Positions 29,750 to 38,545 of a DNA stretch of 64,000 nt are shown here, in pieces (position 1 is the first letter of the stretch; each line of letters begins with the position of its first letter). Source of the DNA: an uncultured Halomonas sp. (GTDB lineage: Bacteria; Pseudomonadota; Gammaproteobacteria; Pseudomonadales; Halomonadaceae); NCBI RefSeq assembly GCF_946887195.1, contig NZ_CAMPKE010000006.1:1-64000 (forward strand), given 5' to 3'. The notes under the pieces are model-generated. The model was not told the origin of the DNA. It did not search any database and saw only the letters and a program-made list of their open reading frames with translations. The translations under genes were made by a program, and so were the position numbers.

Positions 29750-31429
29750 TCATATCAGCTTGCTCGCCTTGAGCGCGGTGACCGAGGCGGGGGCATGAAA
29801 GGAGTCGGCCCGCGCATTATGCCAATAATTGCGAAACACCACATGCGAGGGCGTGCCGTTCAATAGCTCGCCTGGCTCGAGGAATGCAAACAGCTCGGCA
29901 AAGGACTGTATCTCGGTTCTCGAAACACGTCGGAGGACATGCTCCGGCCCCAGTTCGGCGGTGCTCTTGAGTCCTGCCGCGGCGAGCATTTCGGCCAGCG
30001 CCTCGAGCGTATTGGCGTGGAAATGGTAGACGCGCTGGCTCTTGTCGGCGACATCGAGTTTCTTGCCGCGTCGCGTGTCCTGGGTTGCCACACCGCTAGG
30101 GCAGCGATCGGTATGACAGGTTCGCGCCTGGATGCAGCCCAACGCGAACATGTAACCCCGCGCGGCATTGCACCAATCGGCGCCTAGCGCAATGGTCCGT
30201 GCGATATCGTATGCCGTAACGATCTTGCCGGCGGCACCAATCAGGATCCGCTCGCGCAAATTAGTGCCTACCAGCGTGTTGTGAACCAGCAGTAGCGCTT
30301 CGGTCAGCGGCATGCCCAGCCGGTTGATGAACTCCAGCGGCGCGGCGCCGGTGCCACCCTCACCGCCATCGACGACGATAAAATCGGGCCGCTCATCGCT
30401 TTCGAGCATGGCCTTGACCAAGCCGAACCACTCCCAAGGGTGACCGATGGCCAGTTTGATACCCACCGGCTTGCCCCCCGATAGCTCGCGCAGCCGGGCG
30501 ATGAACGCCATCATCTCGAGCGGCGTCGTAAAGGCCGAATGCGCATAGGGCGAGATGACATCCTCGCCCACTGGCACGCCTCGCGTCATGGCAATCTCGG
30601 GGGTCACCTTGGCACCGGGCAGAATGCCGCCATGGCCGGGCTTGGCGCCCTGCGACAGTTTGATCTCGATCATCTTGACTTGCTCGAGCGTCGCCCCGGC
30701 GATGAAGCGCTCCTCGCTGAAAGAGCCATCCTCATTGCGGCAACCGAAATAGCCCGAACCGATCTCCCAGACCAGATCGCCACCTTGGCGATGGTAAGGG
30801 GAAATCGAGCCTTCTCCCGTGTCGTGATAGAAGTTGCCGAGCCTGGCGCCAGCGTTCAATGCGCTGATCGCGTTGGCCGATAGCGAGCCGAAGCTCATCG
30901 CCGAAATATTGAATACGCTAGCCGAATAGGGCTTGGCGCGGTCTGCGCCGATGGTGATGCGAAAGTCATGCGAGACGATACGTTCCGGCATCAGCGATGG
31001 GCTCAGCCATTCATAGCCTTCGGCGTACATATCGTGGATCGAGCCGAAGGGCTTCTTATCGAGCGTATTCTTGGCGCGCTGATAGATTATCGAACGCTGC
31101 TCCCGCGAAAACGGCCGCTCTTCGGTATCCGACTGGATGAAGTACTGGCGAATCTCCGGGCCGATCGACTCCAGACCATAGCGAAAGTGCGCCAGAATCG
31201 GGTAGTTGCGACTCACCGTGCGCCGGCGTTGCAGCATATCGTAAGTGCCCAGCGCCACCAGCAGGGCGAACCCCAACACTGCCCAGCCCCAATCGGCATC
31301 GAAAACCAGGCCCAGCAGCGATAGCGCAAGCCCAGCCAGGCTGGCGAAGTAGACGCAATAACGCAGCGGCACCCGCGATACACGAAGCGAGGCGGCGGAA
31401 AGTCTGGAAATGCCATGTAGATCGATCAT
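29750..31429 (-). CDS. FMN-binding glutamate synthase family protein, copy 2
   Basis: This is a 559-residue paralogue of the protein at 21503. It has the same two N-terminal hydrophobic segments (CVYFASLAGLALSLLGLVF and GWAVLGFALLVALGTYDML), then RNYPILAHFRYGLESIGPEIRQYF, FNISAMSFGSLSANAI, DTGEGSISPYHRQ, LSQGAKPGHGGILPG, FIVVDGGEGGTGAAP and the cysteine cluster CIQARTCHTDRCPSGVATQ. It differs mainly in a longer N-terminus and a longer tail. No glutaminase domain or reductase subunit is beside it. AGAGGCCTCC lies before the ATG. Physiological reaction unknown. Confidence 0.88.
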   Translation of the reverse strand: MIDLHGISRLSAASLRVSRVPLRYCVYFASLAGLALSLLGLVFDADWGWAVLGFALLVALGTYDMLQRRRTVSRNYPILAHFRYGLESIGPEIRQYFIQSDTEERPFSREQRSIIYQRAKNTLDKKPFGSIHDMYAEGYEWLSPSLMPERIVSHDFRITIGADRAKPYSASVFNISAMSFGSLSANAISALNAGARLGNFYHDTGEGSISPYHRQGGDLVWEIGSGYFGCRNEDGSFSEERFIAGATLEQVKMIEIKLSQGAKPGHGGILPGAKVTPEIAMTRGVPVGEDVISPYAHSAFTTPLEMMAFIARLRELSGGKPVGIKLAIGHPWEWFGLVKAMLESDERPDFIVVDGGEGGTGAAPLEFINRLGMPLTEALLLVHNTLVGTNLRERILIGAAGKIVTAYDIARTIALGADWCNAARGYMFALGCIQARTCHTDRCPSGVATQDTRRGKKLDVADKSQRVYHFHANTLEALAEMLAAAGLKSTAELGPEHVLRRVSRTEIQSFAELFAFLEPGELLNGTPSHVVFRNYWHNARADSFHAPASVTALKASKLI

Positions 31430-31700
31430 GGAGGCCTCTTTCAGATAGAGCGATCAGTCAAAAGGACATTCATGATCATTGCAAGCGGCGGCAAGGGGGC
31501 AGGCGCTGCCATAAGGCAGAAAGATGGTTTAGTCATAGTGTCATGAAGTGAGTGTTTACTGATTGTCGTCGCAAATCGAGACGAACCATGACCCACATTA
31601 ACGTAACGTTTGCCATTATCATTATAGATTGCCGGCTCAGGGTTGGGCCTCGTCACCGGATTCCTTCCGATCCGGCGCGTCATGTCAAAAGGAGACGACA

Positions 31701-32216
31701 ATGTCGCATGCACTCGATACCGCCAAGAATATCCTCTTGCCTCGTGAGCTTCTGGTGTTGGCAAGCTCGCACGAACAGCATGAAATGAATCGCTACCGGC
31801 GCCTGGCGCTGCGCTTTCTTCCCTTCAATGCCGGCATCGGCCGGCTGCTGGAAGCGCTGGCGATGGAGAGCGAACAGCGCCTGCGCGACATGAGACTGGC
31901 CTGCGATCGTTTGCGCCTGCCGAGGCCTGCGCTAACGGTATCGCCACTGCAAGAACGATATGCCGATGGCTCCGAGAGCCACTTTTTCATCGTCAACGAA
32001 GAAATGGCCGCCACGGCGCTGACCCAGGCACTGAGCGGCGAGCGTCAATCGCTGCGATTCTATCGCCAACTACTGACCTCCAGCGCGACGCTGGAATTGC
32101 ATGCGTTGATCGCTGCCTTCATCAAGCAGTCCCAGGCGCAGTGCCGTATTCTCGAAGAGAGCCAGGATCAATGGCTGGCGGGCGCGCAGGGCTTTCCCAA
32201 GCGGCGAATCGCCTGA
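31701..32216 (+). CDS. Ferritin-like helical protein, copy A
   Basis: The 171-residue product is predicted to be all helical. Glu and His residues recur in helix-like segments: SSHEQHEMNRYRRLALRFL, LEALAMESEQRL, LSGERQSLRFYRQLL and QAQCRILEESQDQW. This is a pattern like rubrerythrin/ferritin-like proteins, with two E..H or E..E helix pairs. The paralogue at 44077 keeps all four segments. The ATG at 31701 has AGGAGA 8 bases before it; the frame reads further upstream, but that part lacks homology to the paralogue. Function unknown; metal binding is inferred. Confidence 0.65.
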   Translation: MSHALDTAKNILLPRELLVLASSHEQHEMNRYRRLALRFLPFNAGIGRLLEALAMESEQRLRDMRLACDRLRLPRPALTVSPLQERYADGSESHFFIVNEEMAATALTQALSGERQSLRFYRQLLTSSATLELHALIAAFIKQSQAQCRILEESQDQWLAGAQGFPKRRIA

Positions 32217-32235
32217 GATATCGGTGCTCGGCTGA

Positions 32236-32270
32236 CTGATTTTGTAGTCAATCTCCTACACGAAAATCAG
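32236..32270 (+). terminator. Hairpin between the ferritin-like gene and the PAAR gene
   Basis: CTGATTTT-GTAG pairs with CTAC-(ACG)-AAAATCAG, giving 12 base pairs with a three-base bulge and an eight-base loop. It may end the upstream transcript or serve as an operator for the PAAR toxin gene 72 bases downstream. Confidence 0.4.
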
Positions 32271-32341
32271 CGATTGCCTACATTTCTTCGTGACTCCGTC
32301 TTATACATTGGAGAATCCAATCGTAGACGGAGATCTCGGCA

Positions 32342-33775
32342 GTGGATCTGGCTAAAATCGGCGACAAGGTCGTCTGCAAATGCAACGGCGGCCCGCACAA
32401 GATCGTCAGCGGCGCTCGTACGGTCTTCGTCGACGATGTCCCGGCGGCGCGTATCGGCGACAAAAGCTCCTGCGGCGCGACGATCGTCACCGGTGCCGAC
32501 TGGTTCGAGATAGAAGACAGCCCCGCTGCGATCAACGGCAGTAAAACCTCTTGCGGCGGTCAGGTGATTACCGGCTCTAGTGTGACCACCGGCTCGCCGA
32601 CGAGTATCGAGATCGGCGGGTTTCGCTTTCAGCAAATCGCGCCCGCCGATACCGACACGGCCGATGAAGCCGCCACCGCGCGCTCCGCTACGCCAGCCTC
32701 GTCAGTAGTGGCGAGCGATGCCCAGCCGGTCACGGCTGATTCGGCAACGGCAACTACGCCAATCGACGCTGATCATATCAGCAGCGTCGCGCCGGGCTTT
32801 CATATCGTCGAACGGCCAATGCTGGGTCCGGAGCTCGAAGCCGAACTACTCGGCCGGGCGAAGCCCGAGGCAATCGACAAATTTCGCACGCTGAATCCAC
32901 ATCTCGCCGAATGGGCCAAGCCTGGACAAATAGCCGTGCTCAGCGATCCCGACAACCTGCAATGCACGGTCGAAGATGCCCGGCTGCGCGACGCGGCGGC
33001 CCGGGTCGATGCCGCGCTAGCCTCGTTGAGCGATGAAGACGCCCAGTTCATGGTCGAGAATTACCACGCCATCACCGCGTTTCTCGACTATTCCTCGGCC
33101 GGCGTGGGCGCGGCTACCGCTATGGTCGGCAAACACCTGACCACGGTCGAACGCACGCTGCGCAGTATCGAGCAACTCCACCAGCGCAGCTTTGCCGAGC
33201 ATGGCAACCTCAACAACCCGGAGTTCCTTGCCCAACGACGCCGGCTCTTCACCCAACTGAACAGTGCGATGGGGCCGCTGGTGCGGCGGAGTGTCGGCTT
33301 TCCCGACCACCCCTCGCTGCGCCACGCGCTCGGCATTTCGACCCGCAGCCTGACGCACCACTGGCGCGATGGTGGCGTGAGTGGCATTCCCGGCTACGCG
33401 ACCCACATCGAAGGCGTGGCCAGGGCCGCCAAATACATCCGAGCCGGCGGCTGGATCGGCGTGGGGCTGGGTGGCGTGGCGTCGTATGCCAGGGTTCAGC
33501 AAGCCTGCGCCAGCGGGCGCGAAGAGCAATGTGAGCGGATCAAATACACCGAGGCCGGGAAGTTTGTTGGTGGAGTAGGTGGGGGTGCTGCTGGAGGCAT
33601 TATGGCCAGTAGTAGTGCAGCGGCAGTCTGTGGTGCTATGGGCTTAGCGACCGCTAGCGTGGGTACTCTTGTCTGCGGTCTGGTCGTAGTTGGGCTTGGG
33701 GGAATAATCGGCAGTAAAGTAGGTGAGGTATGGGGGGAGCAAGGAGGAGAGCTTATCTATAAGGTAACTGAATGA
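32342..33775 (+). CDS. PAAR-domain toxin with LysM-like segment and glycine-zipper tip
   Basis: This is a 477-residue probable type VI secretion cargo effector. Residues 1-95 are a PAAR-like spike tip (GDKVVCKCNGGPHKIVSGA, DDVPAARIGDKSSCGATIVTG, SPAAINGSKTSCGG). A Thr/Ala/Ser linker follows to about 140. Residues ~150-200 resemble a LysM-type segment (FRTLNPHLAEWAKPGQIAVLSDP). A helical middle part has HHWRDGGVSGIPGYATHIEGV. The last ~80 residues are a glycine zipper and hydrophobic stretch (GGVGGGAAGG ... LVCGLVVVGLGG), probably membrane-inserting. It starts at a GTG with GGAG upstream. The stop overlaps the partner gene. Base composition turns AT-rich after about 33540. No secretion-system genes are in the window. 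The homologue at 3-311 covers only the tip. Confidence 0.82.
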   Translation: MDLAKIGDKVVCKCNGGPHKIVSGARTVFVDDVPAARIGDKSSCGATIVTGADWFEIEDSPAAINGSKTSCGGQVITGSSVTTGSPTSIEIGGFRFQQIAPADTDTADEAATARSATPASSVVASDAQPVTADSATATTPIDADHISSVAPGFHIVERPMLGPELEAELLGRAKPEAIDKFRTLNPHLAEWAKPGQIAVLSDPDNLQCTVEDARLRDAAARVDAALASLSDEDAQFMVENYHAITAFLDYSSAGVGAATAMVGKHLTTVERTLRSIEQLHQRSFAEHGNLNNPEFLAQRRRLFTQLNSAMGPLVRRSVGFPDHPSLRHALGISTRSLTHHWRDGGVSGIPGYATHIEGVARAAKYIRAGGWIGVGLGGVASYARVQQACASGREEQCERIKYTEAGKFVGGVGGGAAGGIMASSSAAAVCGAMGLATASVGTLVCGLVVVGLGGIIGSKVGEVWGEQGGELIYKVTE

Positions 33776-34155
33776 TGATTGAATTTGATTTTAGGTGGCT
33801 GTCGGTATTTATCATCGTTGGCTTGTGGCTGCAAATTGCGCTATGGCTATACGTGGCCTATGCAAAACTTGAAGACATTGAAAACCATCTCGCTAACTGC
33901 AAAATTGTAAAGAATAACCGTTATATATGGGGAGGTGGGCCAATTGGACGAGCGCATCGACTTGCGCAAATTAATGGAATGCTTTGCTTTCCGAATATAA
34001 TAGTTAAAAACAGCGAGGCTGATTTGGAAGAAATCATGAGGTTGCCTGTTTCACTAAGGCGCTGGGTAAAAATTCCTTTCGGTACAGGGGCGGTATTGTT
34101 TATCGCAATGATTGTCTTATGGGCCTACGGAAAATATATTGGCTGGTTTAATTGA
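33772..34155 (+). CDS. Small membrane protein, probable immunity protein to the PAAR toxin
   Basis: The ATG overlaps the toxin stop (ATGATG), implying coupled translation. The 127-residue product has TM segments at about 9-30 and 103-122 and a soluble loop with YIWGGGPIGRAHRL. It resembles the 298-690 product in length, topology and the loop motif. The gene is much more AT-rich than the toxin's first two thirds, a mark of recent gain. A two-TM inner-membrane protein is a sensible antidote to a membrane-active toxin (inference). Confidence 0.68.
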   Translation: MMIEFDFRWLSVFIIVGLWLQIALWLYVAYAKLEDIENHLANCKIVKNNRYIWGGGPIGRAHRLAQINGMLCFPNIIVKNSEADLEEIMRLPVSLRRWVKIPFGTGAVLFIAMIVLWAYGKYIGWFN

Positions 34156-34188
34156 TGTGTTTACTATAAATAAAAAAGGAGCAATGTG

Positions 34189-34548
34189 ATGTGGCGAGTT
34201 GCAAGAGATACGCTTGTTGTAAAGTTCTTTGAACTGTTTGTCACTTATGACATTTTTTTGTACCTGGATAGGTATGGGATACCGCTACCTATTTTGTCGT
34301 CTAGTGTGCTGGCAATGTTGCTTGGTTTTTTAATTAGTGGCCTTCTTGTTCGACATGAGCTGTTTCCTCATTTTTGTAAGGTTGCTGTAGGGGTTTGCCT
34401 GATTGAAATTGCAAATTCCTTTTTTACTGATGTGAATGTTGATTATTTGAGAGGTTATGCGCTTGTCGTCGCTGTAACCACTGCGTTAGGATTTGTTTTA
34501 AGCATTTTTGTTATAAAGATAATGCAGAAATTTCCTACGGAGCGTTAA
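34189..34548 (+). CDS. AT-rich small membrane protein, possible second immunity gene
   Basis: This 119-residue product consists mostly of hydrophobic segments: about 38-55 (LSSSVLAMLLGFLISGLL), 64-78 (KVAVGVCLIEIANSF) and 90-110 (YALVVAVTTALGFVLSIFVI). AAGGAGC precedes the ATG at 34189; an overlapping GTG at 34186 is the alternative start. It lies 33 bases behind the first partner gene and shares its low GC content. It is probably part of the same transferred cassette. No family was recognised. Confidence 0.55.
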   Translation: MWRVARDTLVVKFFELFVTYDIFLYLDRYGIPLPILSSSVLAMLLGFLISGLLVRHELFPHFCKVAVGVCLIEIANSFFTDVNVDYLRGYALVVAVTTALGFVLSIFVIKIMQKFPTER

Positions 34549-34633
34549 CATTTAGGGCAGCCATCTGATGGCTGACATGAGGCATAGCAGCGACTGGTGG
34601 TTTCTGGCTACCAACCATCGATAAGGCAATCCC

Positions 34634-35158
34634 ATGATCCAGCTCCGCGAACATCGCACCGAAGCGTTCGGAATATCGCTTGGCATTTTTCTAACGCTGC
34701 TGATCGCCATGCTCGGCATCTGGTTGCTGCCGGATATCGCCGGGCCTTTCGATAATGCTAGCCGGCTCGCGTTGGCCGCAAAATGCCTGGTGGCGCCGGC
34801 AATAATGATGTTGCTAGGCGTGATCGTCGTCGGCCTGACCCGCTTGGGTAGCGACATGCTCGACCCCACGCGTGTGAATGCCTCGACTCAGGGGATGCGG
34901 GTAAGCCTTCGTTATCTTGGCAATACCCACGAGCAACTGACGCTATACATCGCCAATAGCCTGGCGCTCGCCGTGTTGCTGCCTGCAGCGTGGCTGAAAA
35001 TCGTCCCGCTGTATGCGCTGATGTTTTGCCTGGGCAGGGTGCTGTTCTGGGTCGGCTACCGCCTTGATCCGCTCTATCGCGCCCCTGGTTTCGCTCTCAC
35101 CATCCTGCCCACCATTGCAGCGATGCTGTTCAATTTCGGCGCGCTGATCTTTCTCTAG
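34634..35158 (+). CDS. MAPEG family membrane protein
   Basis: This 174-residue protein has four hydrophobic segments (about 14-32, 48-68, 103-122, 150-172). The pattern MIQLREHRTEAFGISLGI ... STQGMRVSLRYLGNTHEQLTLYIANSLALA is typical of bacterial MAPEG (membrane-associated eicosanoid/glutathione metabolism) proteins, in which the E-Q-x-x-x-Y-IA-N helix is conserved. Its GC content returns to the genome level, so it probably marks the right end of the AT-rich insert. Function unknown. Confidence 0.75.
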   Translation: MIQLREHRTEAFGISLGIFLTLLIAMLGIWLLPDIAGPFDNASRLALAAKCLVAPAIMMLLGVIVVGLTRLGSDMLDPTRVNASTQGMRVSLRYLGNTHEQLTLYIANSLALAVLLPAAWLKIVPLYALMFCLGRVLFWVGYRLDPLYRAPGFALTILPTIAAMLFNFGALIFL

Positions 35159-35196
35159 GCGTACCCGGGTGCATTCCTCATAACGCGACGTTTCAC

Positions 35197-35224
35197 TTGT
35201 CTCGGTATTTTTTGTTGTTACAAT
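35197..35224 (+). promoter_or_regulatory. Sigma-70 promoter of brnTA
   Basis: TTGTCT (35197-35202) and TACAAT (35219-35224) are separated by 16 bases and stand 25 bases before the brnT start. Just downstream, AAGCT.AAGG.AGCTT shows dyad symmetry that could be the site of BrnA autorepression. Confidence 0.55.
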
Positions 35225-35248
35225 AAAAATTAAGCTAAGGAAGCTTGT

Positions 35249-35521
35249 GTGGAGATCGAATACGACGCAGCAAAGGCTGCCAGAACCCTAGAGTTGCGCG
35301 GGTTGGATTTCGCTCGGGCAGGCGAAGTACTTAGTAGCGATACATTGGTGTATCCCGATACCCGTGAGGACTACGGTGAGGACCGCTATATCACTTACGG
35401 CGTACTCGATGGTCGGGTTGTCGTCCTGGTATGGACTCCGCGCGGCGCGGCTCGTCGCATCATTTCGCTGAGGAAGGCCAATGAACGCGAAACCCAAAGA
35501 TACTACCAGTACGTGGATTGA
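35249..35521 (+). CDS. brnT: BrnT family toxin
   Basis: BrnT is a RelE-like ribonuclease that halts growth when released. The 90-residue product has the family layout: EIEYDAAKAARTLELRGLDFARA, YPDTREDYGEDRYITYGVLDGRVVVLVWTPRG and RIISLRKANERETQRYYQ. The start is a GTG with TAAGGA upstream. The antitoxin gene overlaps its end by 41 bases, as in other brnTA operons where the toxin comes first. Confidence 0.88.
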   Translation: MEIEYDAAKAARTLELRGLDFARAGEVLSSDTLVYPDTREDYGEDRYITYGVLDGRVVVLVWTPRGAARRIISLRKANERETQRYYQYVD

Positions 35522-35765
35522 CCCGGATGACGCCCCGGAGTTAACCGATGAGCAGTTCGCCGAGGCCGACCACTACCGAGGTGAGCGTCTTATACGGCGT
35601 GGCCGTGGTAGACCACGCAAAGCGGAGCCGAAGGTGTCGGTCACAGCTCGTTATGATAAAGATGTGGTAGAGGCATTCAGAGAAACGGGGCCAGGCTGGC
35701 AAACACGCATGAACCAGGCGCTCAAGCAGTACATGCGCGAGCATGATCTACGCGAACTCGGCTGA
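35481..35765 (+). CDS. brnA: BrnA family antitoxin
   Basis: This 94-residue partner of BrnT has an acidic, toxin-binding N-terminal half (WIDPDDAPELTDEQFAEADHYRG) and a ribbon-helix-helix DNA-binding C-terminal half (KVSVTARYDKDVVEAFRETGPGWQTRMNQALKQYM), which would repress the brnTA promoter. GAGGAAGGCCA lies before the ATG, inside brnT. Confidence 0.88.
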   Translation: MNAKPKDTTSTWIDPDDAPELTDEQFAEADHYRGERLIRRGRGRPRKAEPKVSVTARYDKDVVEAFRETGPGWQTRMNQALKQYMREHDLRELG

Positions 35766-35825
35766 TCGTAGCCATTAACGCGGCAAAAACAGCACGTCAG
35801 AACACCAACGCAGGGATTTCACGCG

Positions 35826-37622
35826 ATGACTCAGGCCGTTGACGCCTTTATCGCCCGCTGGTGCGATGCCGGTGGCAGCGAGCGGGCCAATTATCAACTT
35901 TTTCTCACCGAACTCTGCGCGCTGTTGGAACTGCCCCAGCCCGACCCATCGGGCGACGACACCCGCGACAACGGCTATGTCTTCGAGCGTCGGGTAATTA
36001 TCCGTCATGCCGATGGCAGTGAGCGCAACGGCTATATCGACCTGTACCGCCGCGATAGCTTCGTCTGCGAGGCCAAGCAATCCGGCAAGACGCTGGATAG
36101 CTCCGGCTGGGACAAGGCGATGCTCGCGGCGCATAACCAGGCCGATCAGTACGTGCGCGCCTTGCCGGCTGGCGAAGGGCGTCCACCGTTCATTCTGGTC
36201 ACCGATGTGGGTCGCAATATCGAGTTGTATGCCGAGTTTTCGCGCTCCGGCGCAACCTATACGCCGTATCCCGATCCGCGCAGCCACCGCATCCGCCTGG
36301 AAGACCTGCACGACGAAGCCATTCGCCGTCGCCTCAAGGCGGTATGGCTCGACCCGCAGAGCCTCGACCCGGCTCGCCAATCAGCCCGCGTCACTCGCGA
36401 TATCGCCAATCAACTGGCCAGGCTCGCCAAGTCGCTGGAAGCCGGTGGGCATAGCGCCGAGCACGTCGCGGCCTTTCTGATGCGCTGTTTGTTCACCATG
36501 TTCGCCGAGGATGTCGGGCTGATTCCCCGGCGCGGCTTCACCGAACTGCTCGAAGGCCAGCGCGAGCGGTTGGATACGCTGGCGCCGATGCTCGAAAACC
36601 TTTGGCAAACCATGAACAGCGGCGGCTTCTCGCCGATTCTCGGTATCCAGGTGCTGCGTTTCAATGGTGGCCTGTTCGCCGATGCCTCGGCGATTGCACT
36701 CAACCGCGACCAGCTCGATCTGCTGATCGATGCCGCCAAGGCCGATTGGCGTTACGTCGAGCCGGCGATTTTCGGCACCCTGCTGGAACGCGCCCTCAAC
36801 CCGCGAGAGCGCCATAAACTGGGTGCTCACTACACGCCACGCGCCTATGTCGAACGGCTGGTACTGCCGACCATCATCGAACCGCTGCGCAGTGAGTTCA
36901 AGGAAGTACAGACCGCCGCGCTGGCCTTCGAGCAGCAGGGCAAGCACAAGCAGGCCATCGAGGAGGTGCGCGCCTATCATCGCCACCTGTGCGACGTGCG
37001 GGTGCTCGACCCGGCCTGCGGCAGCGGCAACTTCTTATATGTGACGCTGGAACACATGAAGCGCCTGGAAGGCGAGGTGCTCAATCTGCTGCATGATCTG
37101 GGTGAGTCCCAGGGGCTGTTGGAACTCGAAGGTGTGACCGTCGACCCGCACCAGTTTCTGGGCCTGGAAATCAATCCACGCGCCGCGCGCATCGCCGAAA
37201 TCGTGCTATGGATCGGCTATTTGCAATGGCACTTTCGCACCCATGGGCGCGTCAACCCGCCGGAGCCGGTGTTGCGCGATTTTCACAACATCGAGCATCG
37301 CGATGCACTGATCGCCTTCGATGCCCAGGAGATCATCAGCGAGGAAAGCGGCAAACCGATCACCCGCTGGGACGGTATTACCTACAAGCCAAGCCCGATT
37401 ACCGGCGAGATGATCCCCGATGAGACCGCCCAGGCGCTGCAATATCGTTATATCAACCCACGCAAGGCCGAGTGGCCCCGGGCCGATTATATTATCGGCA
37501 ACCCGCCGTTTATTGGTGGCTGGAAAATGCGCTCTGCTCTGGGTGATGGATATATTGAAGCAGTCTGGTCATGTTACCCCGGGCGAGGCAGCGCTTCCCT
37601 TGATTGCGGCTACATTCGGTAG
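35826..37622 (+). pseudogene. Truncated MmeI-like DNA methyltransferase/restriction protein
   Basis: The 598 residues present match the N-terminal part of type IIL (MmeI-like) enzymes, which are usually above 900 residues. Residues ~30-130 form a nuclease-type domain with [32 protein letters not shown], holding the D-(x)n-E-A-K catalytic pattern. A helical connector follows ([20 protein letters not shown]). The methyltransferase part has [14 protein letters not shown], motif [15 protein letters not shown] and motif IV NPPFIGG at about residues 560-566. Homology stops near GDGYIEAVW, about residue 580; the last ~18 codons read through foreign sequence to a stop. The whole target-recognition domain is missing, so neither specific methylation nor cutting is expected. 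Confidence 0.82.
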
Positions 37623-38048
37623 GCTAGCACCGCTACCGCTGCTGCTACCGAGACTTTTGGCGACAGATGCCAGTTCCTTGGCGATGCTCTTCAGTTCCTC
37701 AACGATTGCCTTGGCCTGCTCGGGAGAGGCGTAAAGAAGTAGCATTTTCAGCGCTTCAAGACGCTGTTGCAGGAAGCCGACCTTGTTCATTTTTGCCTGC
37801 ATCGGCATTTCTTGAAGACGCTCAAGGCTCTCCAGTTTTTCAGCAAAGCGCTCGTTCAGCGAATTTTCTGCGTCGTCGTCCTGGCGAGCCGTCGCCAGTT
37901 CACGGCCAAGAGCCGAAATCGTCTGCTGACTGCTGGGCAGCGCGCTAGCAATACCTGCTTCAACTGACGGGTTCGACGCCTGCCCCCTGGGTGCCAGGGG
38001 ATTGCCCTCCACCCGGGGCAGGAAATTAGGCGATAGCTCGATTGTCAT
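37569..38048 (-). CDS. Hypothetical coiled-coil-rich protein
   Basis: This 159-residue protein starts [22 protein letters not shown]. Its middle is rich in Glu, Lys, Leu and Ala and likely helical or coiled-coil ([18 protein letters not shown] ... [14 protein letters not shown] ... [21 protein letters not shown]). The tail is Ser/Gly-rich. No domain was recognised. Its 3' end overlaps the end of the truncated methyltransferase on the other strand, at the point where methyltransferase homology stops, so its own C-terminus may also have been altered by the rearrangement. Confidence 0.55.
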   Translation of the reverse strand: MTIELSPNFLPRVEGNPLAPRGQASNPSVEAGIASALPSSQQTISALGRELATARQDDDAENSLNERFAEKLESLERLQEMPMQAKMNKVGFLQQRLEALKMLLLYASPEQAKAIVEELKSIAKELASVAKSLGSSSGSGASLPNVAAIKGSAASPGVT

Positions 38049-38249
38049 TATTATCCCCCATAGCGAGGAAGCTGAATTTAAACATTAAGCGCAGGCTGGC
38101 CGGTCATGCTTTCCAAGTTATTGTTTTTAATGTTTGCGACCGGCAAAGATGATTATGCTCAAACATCGGCTGAGGGTAGAAAATCTTTAATGCACGACAA
38201 GCTGGGGCCACGATAGGCAATAACAATTACTGGGGTAGGAAGCGATTCC

Positions 38250-38534
38250 TTAAGCGGGCATCAATTTCTCGACTGGGGGCTGCTGGCGATGCTGGGCTTG
38301 CCATAGGTCATGGGCCGATTGCAGGGCTAGCCAATGGCGAGCCGTTCCCACGCCGGCCGCTTCGAGCCTGACCGCGAGGTCCGACGAAATCGAGGCATGT
38401 TCGTGAATCACGCGGGAAAAAGCGACCCGCGACATACCGAGGCGCCGCGCGGCTTCCGTCACGCTGAGCCCCAGTGCTTCGATGACATCTTCGCGTAGCA
38501 ACTCGCCTGGGTGCGGCGGATTGAACATCGTCAT
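38250..38534 (-). CDS. higA: HigA family antitoxin (XRE)
   Basis: This 94-residue antitoxin starts MTMFNPPHPGELLREDVIEALGLSV, the hallmark of the HigA/VapI group, and has a helix-turn-helix (VTEAARRLGMSRVAFSRVIHEHASIS). A longer frame reaches 38636 but has no homology. The ATG at 38534 is used; an ATG two codons later (38528) is an alternative, with AAGGAGATCC upstream. It is encoded directly behind the toxin gene in the toxin-first order of hig operons and would repress the operon and neutralise HigB. Confidence 0.9.
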   Translation of the reverse strand: MTMFNPPHPGELLREDVIEALGLSVTEAARRLGMSRVAFSRVIHEHASISSDLAVRLEAAGVGTARHWLALQSAHDLWQAQHRQQPPVEKLMPA

Positions 38535-38545
38535 AATGGATCTCC

